Notes: generated from the sequence alone by a model not told the origin. Positions 1-6,219 are shown, numbered from the stretch's first letter. The stretch: 7,475 bases of DNA from an uncultured Clostridium sp. (GCA_900552885.1 USBM01000104.1:1-7475), one strand, 5' to 3'. Translations and numbers: made by a program.

Positions 1-1037
1 CGAGCTGAAAGTCTCTGTCTATGGTTTTCTATGAATACTTGCTGCAAGAATCCTTGGAATCTCCGACCATCGTTGTGTTAACCGATAGAAACGATTTGGA
101 CGATCAGCTTTTCGGACAGTTTGCAAAATGTAAAGATTTCTTGCGTCAGGAACCGGTACACGCCACTTGTAGAAAACTGACAGAGACTTCGAGTAAAAAT
201 GATGTTGGATTAAAAGATTGGTTGGAAGGTAGACAAGCTAACGGTATTATCTTTACGACTATGCAGAAGTTTGAGGAATCTCACGAAGCTCTTTCTGAGC
301 GCAGAAATATCATCGTTATGGCAGATGAAGCTCACCGTGGACAGTACGGCTTAACCAAAAAGATTAAGCTGACCAAGAATGAGGACGGTGAAGAAATCGC
401 CAAGCGTGTTGTAGGTACTGCACGAATTATCCGAAACAGCCTGCCGAACGCTACATACATTGGTTTCACCGGAACTCCGATTTCCTCGAAAGACCGCAGC
501 ACCCGTGAAGTGTTCGGTGATTATATCGACATTTATGATATGACGCAGGCTGTCGAAGATGGCGCAACCCGCCCGGTTTATTACGAAAGCCGTGTCATTA
601 AGCTTAAACTGGACGAAGCTACGCTGCGCATGATTGATACCGAGTATGAAATCATGGCGCACAATGCTGATCCGGAGGTTATTGAAAAGAGCAAGAAAAC
701 ACTCGGACAGATGGAAGCCGTATTGGGCAACGACAATACCATAAACTCTCTGGTCTGCGATATTCTTGACCATTACGAGAATTACCGTGAAGGTCTGCTT
801 ACAGGCAAAGCGATGATCGTGGCATATTCCCGCCCGATTGCAATGAAGATTTATAAGCGGATTTTGGAGCTGCGCCCTGACTGGACAGAAAAAGTCAGCA
901 TTGTTATGACCGGTGGAAATAACGACCCTGAAGAATGGCATGATATTATCGGCAATAAGCGGCACAAGGACGAGTTAGCGAAAAAATTCAAAGACAATAA
1001 CAGCCCGATGAAGATTGCCATTGTTGTTGATATGTGG
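1..1037 (+). pseudogene. hsdR: hsdR remnant (type I restriction endonuclease, R subunit), truncated at both ends
   Basis: Read in the frame of the 21-1343 ORF, positions 3-23 give Ser-stop-Lys-Ser-Leu-Ser-Met. This matches the GSGKS-(L)-(S/T)-M Walker A signature of HsdR except that the second Gly codon reads TGA. From there the translation follows the HsdR superfamily 2 translocase core through the DEAH box (residues 102-105 counted from the ATG at 21) and the TGT motif (150-152) to about residue 340. Codons such as CGC, GCC and ACC are commoner here than in the downstream genes, which suggests a different origin. No hsdM, hsdS or N-terminal nuclease domain lies in the window. It may be a true pseudogene or a contig-end piece of an intact gene located elsewhere. 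Confidence 0.7.
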
Positions 1038-1343
1038 CTTTTAATTAAAGAATTGCGGATCAAGAATGGATTGACACAGAATCAGGTGGCAGAGTCCCTT
1101 GGCGTTACACCGGGATATATCAGTAATGTGGAGAATAACCGGACAGCGATGTCGCTACGGATCCTGACATACTATGCGCGGCTGGTGGGATGTTCACTGG
1201 ATTCGCTGGTGGGTGAGTTAGAGCCGGAATATACGGAAACGGCATTAGATCGGCAGTTGTATGAAGCAATGATGCGATTGAATCATGATGAGAAGGAAAA
1301 GCTGCTAAAGACGATTGCGATTTGGACGGAAGGAAGAGAATAA
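21..1343 (+). CDS. Chimeric open frame: HsdR (type I restriction R subunit) fragment joined to an XRE-type regulator
   Basis: This is one uninterrupted 440-codon frame made of two unrelated parts. Residues 1-340 match the motor region of HsdR, the ATP-dependent DNA translocase/nuclease subunit of type I restriction systems. Visible motifs are TIVVLTDRNDLDDQLFG (motif Ia region), DEAH at residues 102-105 (Walker B/motif II), GFTGTP at 148-153 (motif III), YESR, and the start of helicase domain 2 ending at IVVDMW. The family normally continues with LTGFD after this. Here it changes at about residue 340 into a complete helix-turn-helix domain. The N-terminal nuclease domain, most of Walker A, the rest of helicase domain 2 and the HsdM-contacting C-terminus are absent (family length about 1000 residues), so no restriction activity is possible. 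The ATG at 21 has no ribosome binding site and is only the first Met after an in-frame TGA at 6-8. I treat the HsdR part as a broken gene. Confidence 0.75.
   Translation: MVFYEYLLQESLESPTIVVLTDRNDLDDQLFGQFAKCKDFLRQEPVHATCRKLTETSSKNDVGLKDWLEGRQANGIIFTTMQKFEESHEALSERRNIIVMADEAHRGQYGLTKKIKLTKNEDGEEIAKRVVGTARIIRNSLPNATYIGFTGTPISSKDRSTREVFGDYIDIYDMTQAVEDGATRPVYYESRVIKLKLDEATLRMIDTEYEIMAHNADPEVIEKSKKTLGQMEAVLGNDNTINSLVCDILDHYENYREGLLTGKAMIVAYSRPIAMKIYKRILELRPDWTEKVSIVMTGGNNDPEEWHDIIGNKRHKDELAKKFKDNNSPMKIAIVVDMWLLIKELRIKNGLTQNQVAESLGVTPGYISNVENNRTAMSLRILTYYARLVGCSLDSLVGELEPEYTETALDRQLYEAMMRLNHDEKEKLLKTIAIWTEGRE
1026..1046. other. Recombination or assembly junction between hsdR and XRE sequence
   Basis: Upstream of about 1037 the translation follows HsdR (IVVDMW, normally followed by LTGFD). 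Downstream of about 1041 it follows an XRE HTH domain (LIKELRIKNGLTQ). The exact base cannot be fixed because the last matching bases could belong to either parent. No terminal inverted repeat or transposase sequence is visible at the join. Confidence 0.65.
1032..1343 (+). CDS. XRE/Cro-CI-family helix-turn-helix regulator with its 5' end replaced
   Basis: Counting from the in-frame ATG at 1032, this encodes about 103 residues. Residues 3-62 form a Cro/CI-type HTH: IKELRIKNGLTQNQVAESLG is helices 1-2, and TPGYISNVENNRT carries the recognition helix. A short C-terminal tail (63-103) contains LYEAMMRLNHDEKEKLLKTI, a predicted helix that in small clostridial XRE proteins often serves dimerisation. 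It should bind DNA, probably as a repressor or phase regulator of the SinR-like single-domain type. The Met at 1032 is part of the upstream HsdR reading frame (VVDMW), and no ribosome binding site precedes it, so the native start and promoter have been lost at the junction. The first few residues are therefore uncertain. The stop is 6 bases before the palindromic operator at 1350. Targets are unknown. Confidence 0.6.
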   Translation: MWLLIKELRIKNGLTQNQVAESLGVTPGYISNVENNRTAMSLRILTYYARLVGCSLDSLVGELEPEYTETALDRQLYEAMMRLNHDEKEKLLKTIAIWTEGRE

Positions 1344-1349
1344 TACAAA

Positions 1350-1363
1350 GTGACATTTGTCAC
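1350..1363. promoter_or_regulatory. Perfect palindromic operator GTGACA-TT-TGTCAC (distal site)
   Basis: Two 6-base arms are exact inverted complements around a 2-base centre (midpoint 1356.5). It lies 6 bases after the XRE stop codon and about 76 bases upstream of the start site predicted from the -10 box at 1421. No run of T follows, so it is not a terminator. Palindromes built on TGACA/TGTCA are known targets of some DesR/YvfU-like NarL-family regulators in Gram-positive bacteria (recalled, not searched). The encoded response regulator at 4352 is the obvious candidate ligand. Confidence 0.6.
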
Positions 1364-1382
1364 ATCCGTATGCTGTCTGATC

Positions 1383-1396
1383 GTGACAGATGACAT
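1383..1396. promoter_or_regulatory. Second, degenerate operator copy GTGACAGATGACAT (proximal site)
   Basis: It matches the distal palindrome at 10 of 14 positions, with an identical left half-site GTGACA and a degenerate right half. Its midpoint (1389.5) is exactly 33 bp from that of the distal site, about three helical turns, so both would lie on the same DNA face. Relative to the predicted start near 1433 it is centred around -43, the classical place for an activator that touches RNA polymerase at a poor -35. It overlaps a second small dyad, AGATG-A-CATCT, at 1388-1398. Confidence 0.5.
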
Positions 1397-1420
1397 CTAA
1401 CCGGGTGGAATCATTTTCCA

Positions 1421-1426
1421 TATAAT
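1421..1426 (+). promoter_or_regulatory. -10 box TATAAT of the membrane protein/two-component operon
   Basis: This is a consensus -10 hexamer. The bases 17 bp upstream (1398-1403, TAACCG) do not resemble TTGACA, which suggests an activator-dependent promoter served by the paired operators at 1350 and 1383. A small dyad TGGAA-N5-TTCCA (1406-1420) abuts the -10 box and could bind another factor. The predicted start is near 1433, giving a leader of about 73 bases. Confidence 0.55.
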
Positions 1427-1451
1427 AAGCTCATAAACAACAAAACAAACG

Positions 1452-1486
1452 GTAATTCACAGGGTAAGAGACTGAGCCTGTGTTAC
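1452..1486 (+). promoter_or_regulatory. 5'-UTR stem-loop upstream of the membrane protein gene
   Basis: CACAGG at 1458-1463 pairs with CCTGTG at 1477-1482. The stem extends through GTAA (1452-1455) and TTAC (1483-1486) with a 2-base bulge, giving about 10 pairs and a 13-base loop. The descending arm ends a few bases before the ribosome binding site AAAGGG (1491-1496). It could affect translation or mRNA stability. There is no T-tract, so it is not a terminator. Confidence 0.35.
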
Positions 1487-1505
1487 ATGGAAAGGGTGGT
1501 TGAGT

Positions 1506-2672
1506 ATGAGTACAAAAAGGGAACATATGATTACATTACAGTTGGTGGTAGGTGTATTGTTTGTGGTGATATCGGGGGCAATCTTTGTAAGTAGTGCATG
1601 GGAATACATTCCGGCATTTGTAAAGCAGGGTATTGTGGCAATGAGCAGTATCGGGTGTTTTGTGGGATGTGTGAATCTGACCGGAAAAGGCGGATATACC
1701 AAAGTGAGAACCGCTTTATATTATTTAGGTGCCTGCTTTGGCGGGTTGTTTCTGCTTTCGCTTTATACCTATATTGGTCACGGACAGTATTTAGCATTTG
1801 CAGGATGTGTATTTGTAACCGGAATGTCATTATATCGGCTTTGGAAGAAAAAAGAAGTTTTTGACTATGTGATGTCAGCTCTTTTTACAGATGCAACATC
1901 GATTTTTGGTCTGATCATATTTAGTGATGAGAACTGGCTTGTATGCAATGTTGTGTTTGGTGTGTTAGTGTTGATCTATGCAGGGGTGCATTGCTATCTG
2001 GTAACAGCCGATCCGGAAAAGAAGAGGATATCTTTTCGGATTGCTAATCTCGTATTTTATATTCTGCATGGAATTGAATTTGCATGGCAGATGTTTACCG
2101 GTCATCTTCTATATTGGATGGAAGGCGGGAAATATACAGTTAGTTTTGTGTGGAATCTTGCAGTTGCAGGAGTGTTAGCATATCTGTTGTATCGGTCGCA
2201 GGGAAGAGGTGGTAAGATGACAAGTCTTGCCATAGTGGAGTACATCGGCTGGCAGCTGGTAGAGGTTGTATGTGAGCAGAAAATGATCGCAGAATTTGAG
2301 CCGGAGTTACATGCAATCGTTTTTGCACTTGGAATTGTTCTGTTAGGTCGCATCTGGTATGATAAGAAAAAGGGTGCGGAGATAGCACAGTTAAGCTGCA
2401 CGGTACTTTTGTTTACGGTATGGGGGATGTATAATTTAGAGACAGGAAGTCTCTTACATGTACTGATCCTTGGAGTAGTAACGGCGATCCTGTTAGGGAT
2501 TGCGGTAGTAAAAGAGAAACGCGGCTATGCTATGATATCGGGAATGGTTCTTTTGGTGATCGGTATCCGTCTGACATGGAATTTCTGGTGCAGCATTGCA
2601 TGGTGGGTATATTTGTTTGCAGTGGGGGTTGCGATGATCATAATGGCGATTCGCAAGGAAAGAAAGAGATAG
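1506..2672 (+). CDS. Polytopic integral membrane protein, DUF2157-like
   Basis: The protein has 388 residues from the ATG at 1506, chosen over the TTG at 1500 because AAAGGG (1491-1496) sits 9 bases upstream of the ATG but only 3 from the TTG. It is almost entirely hydrophobic, with about 13-14 likely membrane helices (roughly 10-30, 37-56, 69-90, 95-111, 121-139, 143-166, 178-196, 211-229, 240-256, 268-284, 293-310, 315-335, 340-357, 362-382) and short charged loops such as LWKKKE and WYDKKKG. The N-terminal pattern (helix, SSAWEYIPAFVKQ, helix) and the closing helix pair with SIAWWVYLF resemble DUF2157-type proteins. That is by eye and not certain. No catalytic motif is visible. It is the first gene of a unit with the sensor kinase (13-base gap) and response regulator, so it may be a sensory partner or the regulated output. 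Function is unknown. Confidence 0.85.
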   Translation: MSTKREHMITLQLVVGVLFVVISGAIFVSSAWEYIPAFVKQGIVAMSSIGCFVGCVNLTGKGGYTKVRTALYYLGACFGGLFLLSLYTYIGHGQYLAFAGCVFVTGMSLYRLWKKKEVFDYVMSALFTDATSIFGLIIFSDENWLVCNVVFGVLVLIYAGVHCYLVTADPEKKRISFRIANLVFYILHGIEFAWQMFTGHLLYWMEGGKYTVSFVWNLAVAGVLAYLLYRSQGRGGKMTSLAIVEYIGWQLVEVVCEQKMIAEFEPELHAIVFALGIVLLGRIWYDKKKGAEIAQLSCTVLLFTVWGMYNLETGSLLHVLILGVVTAILLGIAVVKEKRGYAMISGMVLLVIGIRLTWNFWCSIAWWVYLFAVGVAMIIMAIRKERKR

Positions 2673-2685
2673 TGGGGTTACAATA

Positions 2686-4311
2686 ATGGAGTTAATATTA
2701 GGTGTATTATATATACTTGTGATTGGAGCAGTTACCGTCAGTATGGCGGTGCTGCTTTTAAAAGGACAACGCAATAAAGCTAATTATCAATATGTGGGCT
2801 GCCAGACGATGGTAGTCCTTTGGTGCGTTTCACAGATATTGATTCTGTTATCCCATACAACCGGGCAGTTGACCGGCTCGTATCTGGTAGGAAATATTGG
2901 GATCTGTTTCGTTGGCGCATTCTGGCTGCATTTTGCGATCACCTATAGTGAAGTACGACTACCCCGGGTGGTTAGGATACTGCCGTATATCCTGTCGGCT
3001 TTTCACTATTGTATGGTACTGTCGAATCCATGGCATCACTTGTATTATAGTAGTTTCATGAAAGATGCAGTGACACATGGCATCTTCTTTTATACAAATG
3101 TGGCAGCAACGTATCTATTTGTGGTGCTTGGAGCTGTTTTGCTTTATCGCAGTGTGCACAAGAAGAACAGACAAAATGCAGCCGCAAGAGGATTGATCAT
3201 CACCGCAGTACTTGTGCCGGTTTTGTTCAATGCGGTATATCTGACAGGATTGGTGCAATCGGCGTTTGATATTACGCCGTTAGGTTTTGGAATTTCCGGT
3301 ATTTTGGTATTGATTGCAACTTTCCGGTATCGGTTTATGGATGTAAATGGAACGGCATTTGGAGATATTCTGTCTGGTTTGCAGGATGGTGTATGTGTCT
3401 TTGATCAGGAAGGAAGGGCAACTTTTGTGAATGACCGCTTTGCTGATTGGATGGGAATTTCCACAGAGGATGTCATTACGCTGACAGAGTGGCTGCAAGT
3501 GCTTTCGAAGATGGAGAGGATACATGTGTCCGAATGTGATGGAGACCGGAATGCTATTCTTAAAGAAACTTATTGTGACAGTAATGGAAGATTTCTACAG
3601 ATTCAGCAGTACGAACAGCAAAGAACAATAGCTTTTGTGGTGCAGGATGTAAGTGAGTATTACGAGTTGGTGAATCGGACAAAGGAATTAGCGGTTTCAA
3701 AGGAAAAACTTGCATTAGAAAAGGAACGTAACAGGATCGCACAGCAGGTGCATGACACCGCAGGACATACACTTACCATGCTGCAATCTTATATGAAACT
3801 GGCAATTGTTTCGAATGAGCACAATAGGCAGGGTGAGGTGACAGGGTATCTAGAGGAGGCAAGAAAGCTGGCTTCTGAAGGAATCCGGGAGCTGCGCATA
3901 TCAATTAATCAGTTGCGACAGGAAGAGGAGGCACCGATGGTTACTCAGGGAATCTTACAGCTTGCTAACCGGGTGAAAGAGATTCCGGTTGAGGTGACAG
4001 TACGGGGAGAAGATAGGGAAGCATATTCCCATCTTGGACGAATATGTTATGATTGTGTGAGAGAATCCATTACGAATACATTAAAATATGCGCACGCAAG
4101 TAAGATAGATATTGTAATACGTTTCTTAAAGGATCGTTTAGAGCTTATGATCGCAGATGATGGGGACGGCTGTGACACGATAACAGACAATAATGGACTT
4201 CGAGGTATACGGGAGAGGGTAGAGAAGGCAGGTGGCAGCGTTCATTTTACATCAGAAAAGGGACAGGGATTTTTAACTGTAGTTAAGATTCCGTATGAAC
4301 AGGCAGGATGA
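2686..4311 (+). CDS. Sensor histidine kinase: 7TM N-terminus, PAS, HisKA_3, HATPase_c
   Basis: This 541-residue membrane kinase autophosphorylates on His and passes phosphate to the response regulator encoded next. Residues 1-220 hold seven hydrophobic helices (about 5-25, 38-56, 66-86, 94-112, 134-154, 169-189, 194-214) ending in ITPLGFGISG and FRYRFMDV, typical of the HisKA_7TM sensor module. A PAS domain spans about 226-325 (DGVCVFDQEGRATFVNDRF). A short coiled linker (about 328-350) leads to the HisKA_3 H-box ERNRIAQQVHDTAGHTLT with the phospho-acceptor His356. The ATPase domain shows the N-box RESITN (Asn464), DDGDGCD (491-497) and NGLRGIRERV (503-512). All key residues are present, so it should be active. 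The class pairs with NarL/FixJ regulators, as found here. The start codon at 2686 has a weak GGGG ribosome site at 2674-2677. The signal is unknown; 7TM plus PAS could sense a membrane ligand and a cytoplasmic cofactor. Confidence 0.93.
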   Translation: MELILGVLYILVIGAVTVSMAVLLLKGQRNKANYQYVGCQTMVVLWCVSQILILLSHTTGQLTGSYLVGNIGICFVGAFWLHFAITYSEVRLPRVVRILPYILSAFHYCMVLSNPWHHLYYSSFMKDAVTHGIFFYTNVAATYLFVVLGAVLLYRSVHKKNRQNAAARGLIITAVLVPVLFNAVYLTGLVQSAFDITPLGFGISGILVLIATFRYRFMDVNGTAFGDILSGLQDGVCVFDQEGRATFVNDRFADWMGISTEDVITLTEWLQVLSKMERIHVSECDGDRNAILKETYCDSNGRFLQIQQYEQQRTIAFVVQDVSEYYELVNRTKELAVSKEKLALEKERNRIAQQVHDTAGHTLTMLQSYMKLAIVSNEHNRQGEVTGYLEEARKLASEGIRELRISINQLRQEEEAPMVTQGILQLANRVKEIPVEVTVRGEDREAYSHLGRICYDCVRESITNTLKYAHASKIDIVIRFLKDRLELMIADDGDGCDTITDNNGLRGIRERVEKAGGSVHFTSEKGQGFLTVVKIPYEQAG

Positions 4312-4351
4312 TTCATTATCTAGATATCCATTAGATGAGAAGGAGAAAAGT

Positions 4352-5011
4352 ATGGAGAAGATCAAGGTATTGATTGCAGATGATATTCGGATATTGCGAC
4401 AGGGACTGAAGGCGGTATTATCAGCAGATACACAGATGGAAGTGGTTGCATTGGCAGAGAACGGAAAGGAAGCCTTTGAAAAGTGCAGGGTGTATCAGCC
4501 GGATGTGGTTTTGATGGATATGCGGATGCCGGATTATGATGGAGCATATGGAATCCATGCGATCAAAGAACAATATGCAGGAGTTAAGGTGTTGGTACTC
4601 ACTACTTTTGATGACGAAGAAACGATTGCCAAGGCAGTGCAAAATGGTGCAGATGGTTATATATTAAAAGAGATGGAGGATGCCAGTGTCATTGCGGCAG
4701 TAAAGAGCGTATATCATGGTATCAGTGTATTTGGAAGTGGAATATATCAGGTAATGCGCAACCAGATGGAACCGGCGGCAAAGAAGAAGTTAGAAGGAAA
4801 TGAGGATGTACCGACTGAACATTTTACAGACCGGGAGAGGGATATATTACGTCTTGTGGCAGGTGGATATGACAATAAGGAAATTGCGGCCAAATTATTT
4901 TTAGCAGAGGGAACGGTGCGCAATCAATTGTCCAGACTGTTGGAAAAGTTGGAATTAAAAGACCGTACGCAGCTTGCGGTGTATGCGGTCAAGCATGGAT
5001 TGGATGAATAA
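4352..5011 (+). CDS. NarL/FixJ-family response regulator (REC plus LuxR-type HTH)
   Basis: The protein has 219 residues from the ATG at 4352, which has AAGGAG (4340-4345) 6 bases upstream. An upstream in-frame ATG at 4295 would overlap the kinase gene by 17 bases and add 19 atypical residues without a comparable ribosome site, so it is less likely. The receiver domain (about 3-120) has the acidic pair Asp10-Asp11, the phospho-acceptor Asp56 in VVLMDMRMPD, the switch Thr84 in VLTTFDDEE, and Lys106 in YILKE. The LuxR-type HTH (about 157-219) contains FTDRERDILRLVAGGYDNKE and the recognition helix AEGTVRNQLSRLLEKL. It is the cognate partner of the HisKA_3 kinase 40 bases upstream. The likely targets are the TGACA-based operators at 1350-1396, giving autoregulation of the unit (inference). 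The overall resemblance is to DesR/YvfU/LiaR-type regulators; orthology is not established. Confidence 0.93.
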   Translation: MEKIKVLIADDIRILRQGLKAVLSADTQMEVVALAENGKEAFEKCRVYQPDVVLMDMRMPDYDGAYGIHAIKEQYAGVKVLVLTTFDDEETIAKAVQNGADGYILKEMEDASVIAAVKSVYHGISVFGSGIYQVMRNQMEPAAKKKLEGNEDVPTEHFTDRERDILRLVAGGYDNKEIAAKLFLAEGTVRNQLSRLLEKLELKDRTQLAVYAVKHGLDE

Positions 5012-5057
5012 GATTGTCGGCTTTGTGTTTGCCTGATAGTCGCCGTACATAAATTAT

Positions 5058-5086
5058 TTGCTTTTTTATATACTTCCATATAAAAT
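5058..5086 (+). promoter_or_regulatory. Predicted promoter of the L,D-transpeptidase gene
   Basis: The -35-like element is TTGCTT (5058-5063, 3 of 6 matches) and the -10-like element is TAAAAT (5081-5086, 5 of 6), with a 17-bp spacer. The surrounding DNA (5051-5096) is extremely AT-rich, which is usual for a clostridial promoter. The predicted start near 5093 leaves a leader of about 44 bases. No convincing intrinsic terminator separates this from the response regulator gene, so some read-through is possible. Confidence 0.45.
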
Positions 5087-5101
5087 AAATTATTATGGAA
5101 G
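5073..5101. repeat. Inverted repeat CTTCCATA-N13-TATGGAAG across the promoter -10/start region
   Basis: The 8-base arms at 5073-5080 and 5094-5101 are exact inverted complements separated by 13 bases. The left arm abuts the -10 box and the right arm covers the likely start, so bound protein would block transcription. The sequence ATGGAAG of the right arm recurs directly at 5106-5112. The loop is all A/T, so in RNA it would make only a weak hairpin; I favour a DNA operator. Confidence 0.45.
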
Positions 5102-5136
5102 AGACATGGAAGTTTTCAAAGGGAGGATTTGTACAT

Positions 5137-6219
5137 ATGAAAAAGATAAGAGAGAGATTTAATATATATGGTTTGCTGGCCGGTGCGTTGTTTTTCGGGA
5201 TGACAGTTGCTATACCGCATACAATAGTACATGCTACTGATCTGACAGCAACGACGGAGATCGCAACGACAGAGGCTGCGACCACAGAGCAGGCTGCCAC
5301 GGAAGCGGTAACAGAGAGCTTGCCGGAGACAGACAATAATTTAGCTGTAGTTAAAATTAAGTCTATTGACATTGTCTCTAAGAAATCCATGAAACTAACA
5401 TGGGAAAAGAAAAAAGATGCAGATGGTTATATCATTTTCAGAAAAAATGGTACGGAGGATTGGAAAGAGGCAGGAGAATGTAAGGGAGGTCAGAAAAATT
5501 CTTATGTAGATGAGGATCTTACTTATAAGAATACTTATGCATATATGGTAGTTCCGTATCAGAAGCAGAATGGAAGCAAGGTATATGCAGCCCCAAACGG
5601 AGAGGGAACGACTAAGAAGCTTGCTTATTATAGCGAATATAAAAAAGGATTGAAATATTACTATGATATGGAAGGTAATGTGATCAAGGATGTAGAAGGA
5701 ATTATAGGCGAACAGAAGTCCTATGTATTGAAGGTCAACACATCTGCTTGTGTTGTAACCGTTTACGCAAAAGATGGAAAGAAAGGCTATAAGATTCCGG
5801 TGAAGTCTTTCCTGTGCGCACCGGGTAAGACGAACAAGACAGGAACCTTTTACACAGGTGTGACACACCGGTATTGGGTGTTGTTCTATAATTCATATAG
5901 TCAATGGACAAAGCAGATTCATGGTAACATCCTGTTCCATACTTCTCCATATACGCAGTATCGCAACAATAAGTCATTGGATGTTGAGGAATATAACAAG
6001 TTGGGAACCAGAGCGTCCCATGGCTGTATCCGTCTGCAATGTGTGAATATGAAATGGATCTATGATCACTGTAAGGGACGAACCAAGGTAGTGATCTATG
6101 AGAGCAAGAATCCGGGACCATTTGGCAAGCCGGAGTTAGAGAAACTTCCGTCATGGCATACCTGGGATCCGACCGATCCGGCAAGTGCAAAATGGTGTGA
6201 GAAGAAGGGGTGCCATTAA
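5137..6219 (+). CDS. Secreted L,D-transpeptidase (YkuD domain) with Fn3-like domain
   Basis: The protein has 360 residues from the ATG at 5137, chosen because AAAGGGAGG ends 10 bases before it and MKKIRERF starts a signal peptide (hydrophobic core about 11-32, possible cleavage after VHA at 33). The in-frame ATG at 5095 would spoil that signal. After it come a Thr/Glu/Ala-rich linker (about 34-65), an Fn3-like domain (about 70-160, MKLTWEKKKDADGYIIFRK), and a YkuD catalytic domain (about 194-322) with HGNILFHTSPY (His262, His268) and the active-site motif SHGCIRL (Ser294, His295, Cys297). The enzyme acts outside the membrane, forming 3-3 peptidoglycan cross-links via diaminopimelate or attaching proteins to it. 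The Fn3 part probably holds it to wall material. The tail after 323 (SWHTWDPTDPASAKWCEKKGCH) is a family-like extension with two Cys residues. It precedes dapB but has its own promoter. Confidence 0.93.
   Translation: MKKIRERFNIYGLLAGALFFGMTVAIPHTIVHATDLTATTEIATTEAATTEQAATEAVTESLPETDNNLAVVKIKSIDIVSKKSMKLTWEKKKDADGYIIFRKNGTEDWKEAGECKGGQKNSYVDEDLTYKNTYAYMVVPYQKQNGSKVYAAPNGEGTTKKLAYYSEYKKGLKYYYDMEGNVIKDVEGIIGEQKSYVLKVNTSACVVTVYAKDGKKGYKIPVKSFLCAPGKTNKTGTFYTGVTHRYWVLFYNSYSQWTKQIHGNILFHTSPYTQYRNNKSLDVEEYNKLGTRASHGCIRLQCVNMKWIYDHCKGRTKVVIYESKNPGPFGKPELEKLPSWHTWDPTDPASAKWCEKKGCH
5248..5319 (+). repeat. Imperfect tandem (A)TTE-type repeat encoding a Thr/Glu/Ala linker
   Basis: Residues 38-61 of the L,D-transpeptidase contain repeated T-T-E or A-T-E units spaced by Ala/Ile/Val. 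Codons within the repeats vary (ACG, ACA, ACC, GAG, GAA), so it is an old or selected protein repeat and not a fresh DNA slippage array. It is probably a flexible, possibly glycosylated stalk between membrane and wall-binding domains. Confidence 0.55.

Noticed and set aside
351..965. 204-codon minus-strand open frame opposite the hsdR fragment
   Set aside because: It is antisense to clear HsdR motifs and the translation resembles no family.
21..1037. A functional type I restriction or anti-phage defence system
   Set aside because: Only the central motor fragment of HsdR is present. The nuclease domain, intact Walker A, helicase domain 2, hsdM and hsdS are all absent.
1350..1363. Transcription terminator after the XRE gene
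   Set aside because: The palindrome has a 2-base centre, which is too tight for a hairpin loop, and no T-tract follows. It is better read as an operator.
4295..4351. Longer N-terminus for the response regulator
   Set aside because: The extra 19 residues are unlike receiver domains, whereas the ATG at 4352 has a strong AAGGAG site and starts MEKIKVLIADD, the usual receiver beginning.
5012..5070. Intrinsic terminator after the response regulator gene
   Set aside because: There is a T-run at 5062-5067, but upstream I find only 3-4 base pairings (CGGC/GCCG) with a long loop. Not convincing.
5395..6190. Minus-strand open frames of 151-157 codons opposite the transpeptidase gene
   Set aside because: They lie wholly antisense to a gene with clear domains and catalytic motifs, have no ribosome binding sites and no recognisable protein character.
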